From Citrobacter amalonaticus (lineage in GTDB: Bacteria; Pseudomonadota; Gammaproteobacteria; Enterobacterales; Enterobacteriaceae): a stretch of 64,000 nucleotides of DNA. The first letter of the stretch is position 1; each line of letters opens with the position of its first letter. Location: positions 783,169 through 847,168 of the forward strand of contig NZ_PQMB01000002.1 in assembly GCF_002918555.1 (NCBI RefSeq). Reading direction: 5' to 3'. This document shows, piece after piece, positions 8,640 to 19,872 of the stretch. Position numbers and translations under genes: made by a program. Below the pieces are notes generated by a model, which had not been told where the DNA came from, made no database searches, and worked only from the letters and a program-made list of their open reading frames with translations.

Positions 8640-9932
8640 TCACAGATACGGCGACCAGGCAGGGGATTTAACCTGTCCATCAGTTGCCGGAAGACGCGCT
8701 TTGAAACGCCCATCTGTAGAAACCAAATTCAGCACGGATCCCATCCCCTGAGAAGAGCTGTAGATTACCATAGTGCCGTTAGGTGCCAGACTTGGCGTTT
8801 CGTCCAGGAACGTTGACGACAGAACTTGCACGCCACCCGCTACCAGATCTTGTTTGGCAATGTGCTGCTGACCATTGGCTGAGCTTACCATTACCATAAA
8901 TTTACCGTCGCTGCTGACATCTGCGTCCTGGTTCTGTGAACCTTCCCAGGTAATACGCTGCGGAGCACCGCCGTTGACGTTAACTTTATACACCTGCGGA
9001 CGACCGGCCTGGTCAGAGGTAAAGGCCAGATTCTGGCTGTCCGGGAACCAGGTTGGTTCCGTGTTGTTGCTGCGACCATCGGTGACCTGACGGATTTGAC
9101 CAGAGCCGATATCCATCACGTACAGGTTCAGACTACCGGTTTTAGACAGGGCAAACGCCAGTTTGCTGCCATCCGGAGAAAATGCTGGCGCACCGTTGTG
9201 ACGCGGGAACGAAGCCACCTGACGAACCGCACCGTTAGACAGCGTCTGGATAACCAGCGCAGAACGGCCGCTTTCAAAGGTCACATAAGCCAGTTTGGAA
9301 CCGTCCGGAGACCACGCCGGAGACATCAGCGGCTGCGGGGAACGGTGAACAACAAACTGGTTGTAACCATCGTAGTCAGATACGCGCAGCTCATAGGGGA
9401 ACTGGCCGCCGTTAGTCTGAACAACATAGGCGATACGGGTACGGAACGCGCCCTTAATACCGGTCAGTTTTTCAAACACTTCGTCGCTTGCCGTGTGACC
9501 CGCATAGCGCAGCCACTGCTTGTTCACTTTGTACGAGTTCTGCGCCAGTACAGTACCCGGAGCACCACCGGTGTCAACCAGCTGATAAGCAACATTGTAA
9601 GAGCCGTCCGGATTCGGCGTCACCTGGCCGACGACGACTGCGTCAATACCCAGGGCAGACCATGCCGCAGGCTGAACTTCTTGCGCCGTGCCCGGCTGCT
9701 GCGGCAGACGAGAACGATCCAACGGATTAAACTTCCCGCTGTTACGCAGGTCCGCACCAACAATTCCACCGATATCTTCAGGTGCGGCACCCGGTCCCGC
9801 CCACTGGAATGGCACAACGCCAATCGGGCGCGCCGAGTCCACCCCCTGGGTGATCTCGATACGTACTTCTGCGTGCAGCACCGCCGCCCACAGCATCAGA
9901 AAACCAAATGCTACTCGTAATGCCTGCTTCAT
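8640..9932 (-). CDS. tolB: Tol-Pal system beta-propeller protein
   Basis: TolB is a periplasmic protein that binds Pal and links it to the inner-membrane TolQRA machine during division. The 430-residue precursor has a signal peptide ending VLHA, an N-terminal alpha/beta domain, and a six-bladed propeller visible as repeats such as [28 protein letters not shown] and [13 protein letters not shown]. Two ATGs are adjacent; the second is taken to give [10 protein letters not shown] as in E. coli. It is first gene of tolB-pal-cpoB, 132 bp after tolA, which leaves room for its own promoter. Confidence 0.97.
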   Translation of the reverse strand: MKQALRVAFGFLMLWAAVLHAEVRIEITQGVDSARPIGVVPFQWAGPGAAPEDIGGIVGADLRNSGKFNPLDRSRLPQQPGTAQEVQPAAWSALGIDAVVVGQVTPNPDGSYNVAYQLVDTGGAPGTVLAQNSYKVNKQWLRYAGHTASDEVFEKLTGIKGAFRTRIAYVVQTNGGQFPYELRVSDYDGYNQFVVHRSPQPLMSPAWSPDGSKLAYVTFESGRSALVIQTLSNGAVRQVASFPRHNGAPAFSPDGSKLAFALSKTGSLNLYVMDIGSGQIRQVTDGRSNNTEPTWFPDSQNLAFTSDQAGRPQVYKVNVNGGAPQRITWEGSQNQDADVSSDGKFMVMVSSANGQQHIAKQDLVAGGVQVLSSTFLDETPSLAPNGTMVIYSSSQGMGSVLNLVSTDGRFKARLPATDGQVKSPAWSPYL

Positions 9933-10064
9933 CATATCTCCCTTATCCGGACGGAAAGCCCACGATAATTTAGCAGAATGTTAACAAACTCAAATACATA
10001 AAACTACCAGAACCCAGCGACTCCCGAAGATTGTTTTCCCCCGCAATTATGGGGAAAGCGTATC

Positions 10065-11345
10065 TTACGGTTTAAAGTCCAGAGGTGCATTTTTAAACAC
10101 TTCGTATACCGCCTGGCTCGGTGGTTTTGGTATCTTCGCCTGTCGGGCTGCAGCAAGCGCTGCCTGACAAAGCGCGGGATCCCCACCTTCAGACTGAATA
10201 TCCAACAACATACCATCAGAAGCCAGTTTTATCCGCAGCGTACAGGTTTTACCTGTATAGGACGATGCATCATAGAACTTGCTCTCAATGGCAGATTTAA
10301 TTTGTCCGGCATAGTTGCTGATATCCGCACCTGAAGCGCCATTACTCTTAGTATTACCACTCCCGGCTGGGGAAGCATTGCTCCCTTTCGCCCCGCCGCC
10401 GGTTTTCGGCGCATTCTTACCTGAGCTTAGATCGCCCAGCAGATCGTCAACACCTTCAGCCGCAGCCGCTTTTTCTGCCGCGGCCTTCTTCGCAGCAGCC
10501 GCTTTCTTATCAGCCGCTGCTTTTTCTGCGGCTGCTTTATCTGCGGCTGCTTTTTTATCAGCAGCGGCTTTTTCTGCGGCAGCTTTATCTGCGGCTGCTT
10601 TTTTATCAGCAGCGGCTTTTTCTGCGGCAGCTTTCTTCTCAGCCGCTTTCTCAGCAGCGGCCTTTTCTGCGGCAGCTTTCTTAGCCGCTTCAGCCTGAGC
10701 CTGTTTTGCTGCCTCAGCCTCGGCTTTTTTCTTCGCATCAGCAGCCGCTTTCGCAGCCTCGGCCTCAGCTTTCTTCTTCGCATCAGCGGCGGCTTTCACG
10801 GCCTCTGCTTCCGCTTTTTTCTTGGCATCAGCCGCCGCTTTAGCCGCATCGGCTTCCGCTTTCTTCTGCGCGTCAGCTGCGGCTTTGACCTGCGCATCCG
10901 CCTTCGCTTTAGCATCAGCTGCCGCTTTCGCCGCCGCTTCTTCTGCCTGCTTTTGCTGTTGCTGAGCCTGCTTCGCCGCTTCTTCCGCCTGCTTTTGCTG
11001 TTCCTGGGCCGCTAAACGCTCTTTCTCAAGTTGCTTTAGTCTTTCCTGCTCAGCAGCCTGCTTCTCGCGAAGTTCCTCAGCTTGCTGCTGCGCCTGTTTT
11101 TCACGCTGCTCTTCTGCACGTTTAGCACTTGCCTGCTGTTGCTGCTGCCTGTCGTACTGTTGCACAATAGCGCCAGGATCGACCATTACGGCGTCGATGG
11201 AAGAACCACCGCCGCCTCCGGCTGAAGCCTCTATATGCTCATCGAACGAACTCCAGATCAGCACCGCAAATAAGATGACATGCAGCACTGCTGAAATAAT
11301 TATCGCCCGTTTGAGCTTGTCGTTCTGTTCGGTTGCCTTTGACAC
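10065..11345 (-). CDS. tolA: Tol-Pal system energy-transducing protein TolA
   Basis: TolA spans the periplasm from TolQR to TolB/Pal; colicins and filamentous phage also use it. Domain I is a short N-terminal membrane anchor (residues 14-34, IIISAVLHVILFAVLIW) followed by GGGGGSSIDAVMV. Domain II is a long Lys/Ala/Glu helix of about 260 residues. Domain III is the globular C-terminus with GKTCTLRIKL and two Cys. The 426 residues are slightly more than E. coli (421). The difference lies in the helix, which includes a 16-residue tandem repeat (KKAAADKAAAEKAAAD). Confidence 0.97.
   Translation of the reverse strand: MSKATEQNDKLKRAIIISAVLHVILFAVLIWSSFDEHIEASAGGGGGSSIDAVMVDPGAIVQQYDRQQQQQASAKRAEEQREKQAQQQAEELREKQAAEQERLKQLEKERLAAQEQQKQAEEAAKQAQQQQKQAEEAAAKAAADAKAKADAQVKAAADAQKKAEADAAKAAADAKKKAEAEAVKAAADAKKKAEAEAAKAAADAKKKAEAEAAKQAQAEAAKKAAAEKAAAEKAAEKKAAAEKAAADKKAAADKAAAEKAAADKKAAADKAAAEKAAADKKAAAAKKAAAEKAAAAEGVDDLLGDLSSGKNAPKTGGGAKGSNASPAGSGNTKSNGASGADISNYAGQIKSAIESKFYDASSYTGKTCTLRIKLASDGMLLDIQSEGGDPALCQAALAAARQAKIPKPPSQAVYEVFKNAPLDFKP
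10503..10634 (-). repeat. 48-bp tandem repeat inside tolA
   Basis: A 48-bp unit encoding KKAAADKAAAEKAAAD runs at 10551-10598 and again, for its first 36 bp, at 10599-10634. A degenerate copy precedes them at 10503-10550. It sits in the helical domain II, where length is expected to be tolerated. Confidence 0.8.
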
Positions 11346-11409
11346 TCTCGGTTCCCAAAAAACTGTTCGCCTGTTACCTGCTCTCTTTCAAGCCAGCGCA
11401 ACGCAGACA

Positions 11410-11838
11410 TCAGATTGGCTGCGTCATTAAGCCAACCGATTTCACGCCCGCACTGTGTAACAAGTTCAGCGCTTTAATTATTTCATCGTAAGGCACATCT
11501 TTCGCGCCACCGATCAAGAAGACCGTTTTCGGATTCGCTTCCAGGCGGCTTTTCGCTTCAGCGATAACCTGTTCTGGCGGCAGTTGATCCATCCTGTCTT
11601 TCTCAACCACCACGCTGTACTGCCCTACCCCAGAAACCTCAATAATCACCGGTGGATTGTCGTTGCTGCTGACGGCCTGCGATTCTGTCGCATCCGGCAG
11701 GTCGACCTCCACACTCTGGGTAATGATGGGGGCTGTTGCCATAAAGATCAGCAGCAGCACCAGCAGTACATCGAGCAACGGTACGATGTTGATTTCGGAC
11801 TTAAGGTCGCGACGACCCCGCCTACGCGATCTGGCCAT
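11410..11838 (-). CDS. tolR: Tol-Pal proton-channel subunit TolR
   Basis: TolR pairs with TolQ to turn the proton gradient into movement of TolA. The 142-residue protein has one N-terminal membrane helix with the essential Asp23 in IVPLLDVLLVLLLIFM, a periplasmic domain, and the NLLHSAGVKSVGLMT end. It belongs to the ExbD/TolR family and matches E. coli TolR in length. It starts 3 bp after tolQ and ends 64 bp before tolA, so the three are co-transcribed. Confidence 0.97.
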   Translation of the reverse strand: MARSRRRGRRDLKSEINIVPLLDVLLVLLLIFMATAPIITQSVEVDLPDATESQAVSSNDNPPVIIEVSGVGQYSVVVEKDRMDQLPPEQVIAEAKSRLEANPKTVFLIGGAKDVPYDEIIKALNLLHSAGVKSVGLMTQPI

Positions 11839-11841
11839 GGC

Positions 11842-12935
<1,094 letters not shown>

Positions 12936-13155
12936 TCTTACTGCCTCTTTGTTGGCTTTGCCCACTCACACCCGTCACTGATTCTTGTGAACGTCTGGTG
13001 ATTTGCGTACTTGCCGTCGCGAGGCATCAAGAATGCCGTTGTATATCGCGCTGTATTCACTTTACATCCCGGTAAAACAAAAGTTGGAGCTTTTAAACGT
13101 TGCTACTATACGCGCGCGGATGAGGCTTGGGAATGGGGAGAAGTTAAGGGAGCGT

Positions 13156-13190
13156 AAAAATTTATGGGCTAATGCAAGCCCATAAATATT
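13156..13190 (-). terminator. Terminator of the cydABX-ybgE operon
   Basis: A perfect 10-bp stem TTTATGGGCT / AGCCCATAAA with a 6-nt loop is followed on the minus strand by TTTTTA, 17 bp after the ybgE stop. Confidence 0.85.
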
Positions 13191-13206
13191 TAAGGATGTT
13201 TCTTAT

Positions 13207-13500
13207 TCAAAAGAAGAAGAAAATCAGACCAACGAGCAGCACGATATCCGCCAGGAGCGGGCAGAAAATTCCCTGCCAGTGTACGGCCTGTGGGCGAAAT
13301 CCAACGCCGTGAATGACACCTGCGCAGACGGCCCACATCAGTAGTAAACCATGCCAGATTTCAAGGGTGCTGGTCTTTGCGGCGAAGCGGGTTGGATCCC
13401 AAAACATACAACCCGCTAACACTAACGCCATCACAAAGGAAAGCGCCCGCAGGGGGCGCTTGTCCATCGCTTTATACAACAGAGCGATAATACTACTCAT
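13207..13500 (-). CDS. ybgE: Cyd operon membrane protein YbgE
   Basis: A 97-residue membrane protein of the cytochrome bd operon, with no firmly established role. Three hydrophobic segments are visible (around FVMALVLAGCMF, LLLMWAVCAGVIHGVGF and LLADIVLLVGLIFFFF). The length equals E. coli YbgE. Its ATG overlaps the cydX stop by one base (TGATG), indicating coupled translation. Confidence 0.93.
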   Translation of the reverse strand: MSSIIALLYKAMDKRPLRALSFVMALVLAGCMFWDPTRFAAKTSTLEIWHGLLLMWAVCAGVIHGVGFRPQAVHWQGIFCPLLADIVLLVGLIFFFF

Positions 13501-13613
13501 CAGTGTTCTTCTTGACCGGCTTTGTTTGCTTCAACATGCTCAAGCGCCAGCGCGGTGATTATCCCAAATGCACAGGCAAGAAGCGTTCCTAAAATCCATG
13601 CGAAATACCACAT
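13500..13613 (-). CDS. cydX: Cytochrome bd-I small subunit CydX (YbgT)
   Basis: A 37-residue single-helix subunit needed for stable, active cytochrome bd-I. The translation begins MWYFAWILGTLLACAFG and ends in EANKAGQEEH, matching E. coli CydX (37 residues) with a few changes near the C-terminus. An AAGGAGC site precedes the ATG. It lies 14 bp after cydB and overlaps ybgE by one base. Confidence 0.95.
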   Translation of the reverse strand: MWYFAWILGTLLACAFGIITALALEHVEANKAGQEEH

Positions 13614-13627
13614 TTTCAGCTCCTTAC

Positions 13628-14767
13628 TTAGTACAGAGAGTGGGTGTTACGTTCAATATCTTCTTTGGTGATACGACCAAACATCTTCCAGTAACACCAG
13701 CTGGTGTAGAGCAGGATGATCGGTACAAACACCAGCGCAACCCAGGTCATCAGGTTAAGCGTTCTCTGGCTGGAGGTCGCATCCCACATGGTCAGGCTCG
13801 CGTTCATCATAGTGCTTGACGGCATCACAAACGGGAACATAGCGATACCGGCAGTCAGGATGATGCAGGCCAGCGTCAGAGAAGAGAACAGGAATGCCCA
13901 TGCTCCTTTCTCCATCCGGGAGGTCAGAATCGTCAGCAGCGGTAACGCCACACCCAGAGCAGGAACCAGCCACAGGATCGGCGCACTGTTGAAGTTCACC
14001 ATCCATGCGCCCGCTTCGCGTGCAACTTCTTTGGTCAGTGGGTTAGAAGCAGCATGATGATCCAACGCAGAGGTCACGACATAACCATCAATACCGTAAA
14101 TGACCCAAACGCCCGCCAGTGCGAAACAGACCAGCGTCACCAGTGCAGCAACCTGAGCAGTCGCACGGGAACGCAGGTGTAGTTCACCTACCGTACGCAT
14201 CTGCAAATACGTTGCACCCTGAGTGATAATCATCCCTACGCTAACCACACCCGCCAGCAGACCGAACGGATTCAGTAACTGGAAGAAGTTACCGGTGTAG
14301 TACAGACGCAGGTACTCGTCGATGTGGAACGGTACGCCCTGCAGCAGGTTACCAAATGCCACGCCGATAACCAGCGGCGGCACGAAGCTTCCCACGAAGA
14401 TGCCCCAGTCCCACATATTGCGCCAGCGGGTATCTTCAATCTTGGAACGGTAGTCGAAACCAACCGGACGGAAGAATAAGGACGCCAGCACCAGGATCAT
14501 CGCCACATAGAAACCGGAAAACGCAGCGGCATACACCATCGGCCAGGCCGCGAACAGCGCGCCACCGGCAGTGATCAACCAAACCTGGTTACCGTCCCAG
14601 TGTGGGGCGATGGAGTTGATCATAATTCGACGCTCGGTGTCGTTACGACCGAGGAAACGGGTGAGCATGCCCACCCCCATGTCGAAGCCATCGGTAACCG
14701 CAAAACCGATCAGCAGAATGCCAACCAGCAGCCACCAGATAAAACGCAATACTTCATAATCGATCAT
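13628..14767 (-). CDS. cydB: Cytochrome bd-I ubiquinol oxidase subunit II
   Basis: CydB is the second large subunit of the high-affinity quinol oxidase used under low oxygen. The 379 residues equal E. coli CydB, with eight or nine membrane helices. The N-terminus MIDYEVLRFIWWLLVGILL and the motifs DGFDMGVGML and NSIAPHWDGNQVWLI are diagnostic. It is 15 bp after cydA, in the cydABX-ybgE operon. Confidence 0.97.
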   Translation of the reverse strand: MIDYEVLRFIWWLLVGILLIGFAVTDGFDMGVGMLTRFLGRNDTERRIMINSIAPHWDGNQVWLITAGGALFAAWPMVYAAAFSGFYVAMILVLASLFFRPVGFDYRSKIEDTRWRNMWDWGIFVGSFVPPLVIGVAFGNLLQGVPFHIDEYLRLYYTGNFFQLLNPFGLLAGVVSVGMIITQGATYLQMRTVGELHLRSRATAQVAALVTLVCFALAGVWVIYGIDGYVVTSALDHHAASNPLTKEVAREAGAWMVNFNSAPILWLVPALGVALPLLTILTSRMEKGAWAFLFSSLTLACIILTAGIAMFPFVMPSSTMMNASLTMWDATSSQRTLNLMTWVALVFVPIILLYTSWCYWKMFGRITKEDIERNTHSLY

Positions 14768-14782
14768 TTGACGACTCCTGTC

Positions 14783-16351
14783 TTAGCGTGCCGGCTGAGA
14801 GGCCACATTGGGCTGCTCAAAGTGATAGCGACCGGTTTTCAGGCTGCTTGGGCCACGGCGTGCAAACTTGAACATTAAGTACAGCTCCGCCACCAGGAAC
14901 AGGGTATACAGGCCGCAAATCAGGATCATCGAGAACAGCAGGTCACCGACTGTCAGCGACGAGTTCGCCACCGCCGTCGGCAGTACCTCACCGATAGCCC
15001 ACGGTTGACGACCATATTCTGCGACAAACCAGCCCGCTTCTACGGCAATCCACGGCAGTGGGATCCCATACAGCGCCGCACGCAGCAGCCATTTTTTCTC
15101 ACCAATGCGGTTACGAATAACGCTCCAGAAGGAGAGCGCGATAATCGCCAGCAGCAGGAAGCCACACGCCACCATGATGCGGAACGCAAAGTACAGCGGC
15201 GCAACGCGTGGGATGGAGTCTTTCGTTGCCTGCTGGATCTGCGCTTCGGTCGCGTCAGTCACATTAGAGGTATAGCGCTTGAGCAACAGACCATAGCCCA
15301 AATCTTTCTTCATGGTGTTGAACTGGTCGCGAACGCCCTGGTCGGTTGAACCCGCACGCAGCTGCTCCAGCAGCGCGTAAGCTTTCATCCCGTTACGGAT
15401 ACGCTCTTCGTGCTGCGTCATCAGATCTTTCAGACCGATAACCGGGGTATCGACAGAACGCGTGGCGATAATACCCAGCGCATAAGGGATCTGGATGGCC
15501 AGTTTGTTTTCCTGCGAATCCTGATCCGGAATACCGAACAGCGTAAACGCCGCAGGGGCTGGCTGGGTTTCCCACTCGGCTTCAATTGCAGCAAGTTTGG
15601 TTTTCTGCACGTCGCCCATTTCGTAACCAGATTCATCACCCAGTACGATAACAGACAGTACGGAAGCCATACCGAAGCTGGCAGCAATAGCAAAAGAGCG
15701 TTTAGCGAACGCGATATCGCGTCCTTTCAGCAGGTAGTAAGCGCTGATACCGAGGATGAACATCGCACCGGTAACGTAGCCAGAAGCCACGGTGTGAACG
15801 AATTTCACCTGAGCTACCGGGTTAAGTACCAGTTCGGAGAAGCTCACCATCTCCATACGCATGGTTTCAAAGTTGAAATCCGACGCGATGGGGTTTTGCA
15901 TCCAGCCGTTTGCGACCAGGATCCACAGCGCAGAAAGGTTGGAACCCAGAGCCACCAGCCAGGTCACCGCCATATGCTGGACTTTACCCAGGCGATCCCA
16001 ACCGAAGAAGAACAGACCTACAAAGGTAGATTCGAGGAAGAAGGCCATCAAACCTTCGATAGCCAGCGGCGCACCGAAGATATCCCCAACATAGTGAGAA
16101 TAGTAAGACCAGTTAGTCCCGAACTGGAACTCCATGGTCAACCCTGTTGCCACACCCAAAGCGAAGTTGATACCAAACAACTTGCCCCAGAACTTAGTCA
16201 TATCTTTATAAATCTGTTTGCCGGAAAGGACGTAAACCGTTTCCATGATGGCCAGCAGGAACGCCATACCGAGCGTCAGTGGCACAAACAGGAAGTGGTA
16301 CATCGCGGTCAAGGCAAACTGTAAGCGCGACAGTTCGACTATATCTAACAT
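14783..16351 (-). CDS. cydA: Cytochrome bd-I ubiquinol oxidase subunit I
   Basis: CydA carries the quinol site and the three haems of cytochrome bd-I. The 522-residue protein has His19 (LTAMYHF) and conserved [13 protein letters not shown], with the Q-loop region around [16 protein letters not shown] and FGIPDQ. Two ATGs are adjacent; the second gives the E. coli start [14 protein letters not shown]. The long upstream region, with a perfect FNR-type site, fits ArcA/FNR control of this operon in E. coli. Confidence 0.97.
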   Translation of the reverse strand: MLDIVELSRLQFALTAMYHFLFVPLTLGMAFLLAIMETVYVLSGKQIYKDMTKFWGKLFGINFALGVATGLTMEFQFGTNWSYYSHYVGDIFGAPLAIEGLMAFFLESTFVGLFFFGWDRLGKVQHMAVTWLVALGSNLSALWILVANGWMQNPIASDFNFETMRMEMVSFSELVLNPVAQVKFVHTVASGYVTGAMFILGISAYYLLKGRDIAFAKRSFAIAASFGMASVLSVIVLGDESGYEMGDVQKTKLAAIEAEWETQPAPAAFTLFGIPDQDSQENKLAIQIPYALGIIATRSVDTPVIGLKDLMTQHEERIRNGMKAYALLEQLRAGSTDQGVRDQFNTMKKDLGYGLLLKRYTSNVTDATEAQIQQATKDSIPRVAPLYFAFRIMVACGFLLLAIIALSFWSVIRNRIGEKKWLLRAALYGIPLPWIAVEAGWFVAEYGRQPWAIGEVLPTAVANSSLTVGDLLFSMILICGLYTLFLVAELYLMFKFARRGPSSLKTGRYHFEQPNVASQPAR

Positions 16352-16990
16352 CATGACTCCTTGCTCATCGCATGAAGACTCCGAGAGTGAACCCCGTTAG
16401 AAAGGGTCACACGCATGCCCCAATACAAATTCATTTGCGCGCCTCCTTCATTGCCGTTTCGTCGTAAGGGAAAACAACAATGATGAAAGGTTACAAACAT
16501 GTTAATGAAAAACTCAAATTGATCCCGCGATTATATTACGCCGCAAAATCCTTACAATAAACAGGTTTTTATTGAGGAAGATTTGCATTTTTCGACAGTG
16601 ATCAATTTATAGCGAACTTATCACTTTTCCACCAATTTGATCGGCGACAATTTATCGTGTTTTGATAACACTTTCCAGGCATTAAACATTGATTTAAATC
16701 AAAATCAATGAATTATGTTAATGATGTATACACGCAGTGACATGGGTAAATGCAATGTTACCATCATGTATCATCAGGGGTGGCAATGGTTACTGGCCGG
16801 GAAGCTATATATATAAAAACCGTGTTTTAATAAACGAAAACGTGGAGGTTTCTCTTTCACTTCCCCGATCTGTTTAGGGTAGTCAATTTACTGTTATTTG
16901 CCAGGTGAAAGATTCACACTGCGAATATTCACAATTATTTCACTTTTATGTTTATATGAATTAACACCGCACTGTTATTATTCTGTTAAT
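16352..16990. promoter_or_regulatory. cydA upstream regulatory region
   Basis: This 640-bp AT-rich gap holds the cydA promoter region and the space after mngB. No convincing gene is present. Several ATTAA/TTAAT-rich stretches (16500-16740) could bind ArcA, as at E. coli cydA, but I cannot place individual sites. Confidence 0.6.
16689..16702 (-). promoter_or_regulatory. FNR-type site upstream of cydA
   Basis: TTGAT-TTAA-ATCAA is a perfect match to the FNR consensus TTGAT-N4-ATCAA, 338 bp before the cydA start. E. coli cydA is regulated by FNR and ArcA from a comparable distance. Confidence 0.7.
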
Positions 16991-17014
16991 AAAAAAGCCA
17001 CGCAGAGCGTGGCT
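16991..17014 (-). terminator. Rho-independent terminator of mngB
   Basis: On the minus strand AGCCACGC-TCT-GCGTGGCT is followed by TTTTT, 20 bp after the mngB stop. Confidence 0.88.
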
Positions 17015-17034
17015 AATGACTGTTTGCTGGCTAT

Positions 17035-19668
17035 TCATGCAATTTTGTAGCAGAACGTTCGCGATTGCCCCGGCAAAAAAGTGCCCATATCTCCCGGCTT
17101 GCCGCCCTCCTCGCGATGCCATTGTTCATCCATTCGCGCCTCTGTACAACATTCAACCGCTCTGCTGAAGGAAATAGTGGTATCACAAGGTGTCGATTCA
17201 GATGGATTAAACAGGCGTAAAATCAGCTCATCCCGCTCTTCTGCTTTTTTGAACGCGCTCAGTTGACATCCCACCGGCGGTATCGCCAGCAAGCTATAGC
17301 GTTCCGGTACGATAACCCCTGCCTTGTTAAGTTTCATCGCATCCCAGGGGATTTTATTATAGCACTGTACGGGAGTGAGCCAGGCTCTGGCCTGCTGGGC
17401 AATACCCGCGCTTAATGGCGTACCGCTATAGCTGAAAAGGCTAAGCCGACAGCACAGCGGACCGCGCAGTTGCGCATCCGGTACCGCCATTTTGATTCCT
17501 GAAGGACGGCCCGGACGCAAAAGCAGATCCTCTTTCCCCAGCAATCCCACGCCGCGTAGCAGCGTGATGGCGAATGTTTTTTGCTCATCGCCGAGAACTT
17601 CAAATTCACGCAGCCCTTCGGTGAAAACCGCCAGACCGTTTATCCCCTCCTGAAGCGCCGCGTAGTTAAGCATATTCCAGACGGGAACAGGGGCCTCTTT
17701 CCAGCCCTCTTCTCGCCAGTTTGCCATCGCAGGATCCTGCGTGGGACGACTCACAGAGCCAAACTGCGTATCAGCCAGCACGCGATCGGTAGCAAACGGC
17801 GTAGGGATTAACACCCGCAGACGGTGGTCGTCAGCCTGATTATCAAGATGCACCTCAATATCAATTCGCCTGCTGTTGTGGCTCAACGTAACCGTTATCT
17901 CAACGCCGACTTTGCCGCTACATTGACGAGCGCTCCGCTGTGCGAGATTCAGCGGCACCATCATTTCATAACGAATTCGTGCCCGGCTTTGCCACGCCTC
18001 ATGGATAATGTCGCACTGTGCCTTTACCGAAGCGGAAGTCAGTAGCCACTCCTCTCTTGCGGGCGAGTAGTCATACTCGTCCCCATCATCAGAGCCCTCT
18101 TCCAGCGCCAGTACGCGGTCATAGCGGATCCCACTATCCTTGTCATGCAGACACAGCGTACCGTTGTCATTAACGGTAATCTGCCAGAACGCATTTTCCA
18201 GCTGCCGTGAAGGGGAGGTGTTAACCGGAATGCGCTCTCCAGCCTCGCCAGGCTCAATGTAGAGCGTGCGGTAGCCCATTGACGGAACAATCTGATGGAG
18301 CTGAATATCGAATTCCATAAACGGCTCGTAGTTGCCGTAATGCACTATCTGCCTGTCAATGAGTCCCGGATCGATCTCACGGGCTTCGCGAATACAAAAG
18401 GGAATGGAATGCCCACGATCGTCCCGCAGACAAAACTGGCTGGCGCGTAGCCGAATTGTGGTGTTAATGACCTCCTCACGCGGCCACGGCATCAGGTTAA
18501 ACAACACCAGTTTGTCACTGTCGCTGTGCGGCATATTGTCCACCACTTTGCGCAGGTAAAAACGCGTCAGGTTGTCGGCCATGTCCTCCGCCTGTGCGAA
18601 GCGGGCGGCAATTTCCCGGTGTACTTTGTCGCTACAGCAGCAGCCAATGCTGTCGTGGGCATGATTTTTTAAAATCTCTTTCCACATTTTTTCCAGCAAA
18701 CCGTGGTGATATTCAAAGCCAAGCGTCCAGGCCAGCGTCGCCAGCGGTTCAAGAATATTGACGACCTTATTTTCAATACGCGCGTGGGCAAGTTTGATGT
18801 CCATCCGCGTCGAGCCAATCGTGCGATGAACACGCATATATTTACCGTCAATAAATTCGCCCTTCAGCGTGGCGAGCTGCTCACGCCGCGCCTCAATATG
18901 TTCAAACACCTCTTCAAAGCGGCTCATCACAAATTTTCGCTGCGGGTAGATCTCGCGCAGTTTGTCCATCACCGTAAAAATATTCTGTTGCAGCGGCATC
19001 TGGTCATGGCCGTTGGGCAGCAAAATCTCTTTGGTTAATGACGCATTTTCCAGTACCGCAAAATAGCTATCGAGTCGTTTGCGCAACCCGTTCTCGTCCT
19101 CCGGTAAGTACTTACCAATCGCGTAGCCCAGCGGCAGCACCTGCGCCACAACTTCACTGCCGTCGCTGCTTTGCCACAAAAACTCAGTCTTGTCTGTGCC
19201 GTGCCGCTCTGAACAGCCGCGCCAGAACATCGTCCGGGTGATGCCAAACCCGTTGTAGATATGCGGGAGCTGTCCGGACATACCGAAAGAGTCAGGCAGA
19301 TAGCCGATTTTCATCGGTTCACCAAAGGCCTGGCAATCACGCATGCCATACAGCAGGTTACGCACGATAGATTCACCGGAGACAATGGTGGTATCCGTCT
19401 GGGTATACCAAGGGCCGATAATCAGCTTCCCGGCCTGCACCAGACGCTGTACCCGCTGTCTGTTTTCCGGTTTTACCGCGAAGTAATCCTCCAGCACCGC
19501 CGTCTGCCCATCGAGCACGTAACAGAGGTATTCAGCATCCTGCTCCAGGCGGGTGAGGATCTCTTCCATATTGTTAACCAGCAAAATGCGCGACTCTTCG
19601 GTGGTGAAATACCACTCCCGGTCCCAATGCATATGCGGGGTAATGTGAACGCGAGATACAGCTTTCAT
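17035..19668 (-). CDS. mngB: Alpha-mannosidase for 2-O-(6-phospho-mannosyl)-D-glycerate
   Basis: MngB hydrolyses phosphorylated mannosylglycerate, delivered by MngA, to mannose 6-phosphate and glycerate. The 877 residues match E. coli MngB. It is a glycoside hydrolase family 38 protein: [12 protein letters not shown]-like [14 protein letters not shown] at residues 8-21, the nucleophile region [16 protein letters not shown], and [18 protein letters not shown] in the middle. The start at 19668 gives [12 protein letters not shown] as in E. coli; the frame is open 38 codons further up, but that part runs into a repeat. A 120-200 bp palindromic repeat separates it from mngA. Confidence 0.96.
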   Translation of the reverse strand: MKAVSRVHITPHMHWDREWYFTTEESRILLVNNMEEILTRLEQDAEYLCYVLDGQTAVLEDYFAVKPENRQRVQRLVQAGKLIIGPWYTQTDTTIVSGESIVRNLLYGMRDCQAFGEPMKIGYLPDSFGMSGQLPHIYNGFGITRTMFWRGCSERHGTDKTEFLWQSSDGSEVVAQVLPLGYAIGKYLPEDENGLRKRLDSYFAVLENASLTKEILLPNGHDQMPLQQNIFTVMDKLREIYPQRKFVMSRFEEVFEHIEARREQLATLKGEFIDGKYMRVHRTIGSTRMDIKLAHARIENKVVNILEPLATLAWTLGFEYHHGLLEKMWKEILKNHAHDSIGCCCSDKVHREIAARFAQAEDMADNLTRFYLRKVVDNMPHSDSDKLVLFNLMPWPREEVINTTIRLRASQFCLRDDRGHSIPFCIREAREIDPGLIDRQIVHYGNYEPFMEFDIQLHQIVPSMGYRTLYIEPGEAGERIPVNTSPSRQLENAFWQITVNDNGTLCLHDKDSGIRYDRVLALEEGSDDGDEYDYSPAREEWLLTSASVKAQCDIIHEAWQSRARIRYEMMVPLNLAQRSARQCSGKVGVEITVTLSHNSRRIDIEVHLDNQADDHRLRVLIPTPFATDRVLADTQFGSVSRPTQDPAMANWREEGWKEAPVPVWNMLNYAALQEGINGLAVFTEGLREFEVLGDEQKTFAITLLRGVGLLGKEDLLLRPGRPSGIKMAVPDAQLRGPLCCRLSLFSYSGTPLSAGIAQQARAWLTPVQCYNKIPWDAMKLNKAGVIVPERYSLLAIPPVGCQLSAFKKAEERDELILRLFNPSESTPCDTTISFSRAVECCTEARMDEQWHREEGGKPGDMGTFLPGQSRTFCYKIA

Positions 19669-19687
19669 CTTTATTTCCTGTGCTTTG

Positions 19688-19863
19688 AGCCTGATCCACC
19701 AGGCGTAACTGGCGCAGACAGTTTGAACACAGACAGCGCGGAGCAACCGAAGCGTACACGCAGTACGTTCGGGCCGCCGCAAGCAGCGTTCACAACGCTG
19801 TCGGGTTTTGTGCGGGCACTGCCCAGGTTCAAAATGGCAATCCAGATAGCCTGATGACCAGGC
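19688..19863. repeat. Short palindromic repeat, copy A (between mngA and mngB)
   Basis: A 176-bp element with AGCCTGATC..ACCAGGC and GCCTGATGACCAGGCT ends. The core holds GGCGCAGACAGTTTGAACAC, then CGAAGCGTACACGCAGTACG, and GCACTGCCCAGGTTCAAAAT. It shares this core with copies at 37834, 59104 and 61698. An inserted 40-bp hairpin in the middle is shared in style only with the 37834 copy. I cannot name the family; it is not ERIC or REP. Confidence 0.75.
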
Positions 19864-19872
19864 TGTTAAATT

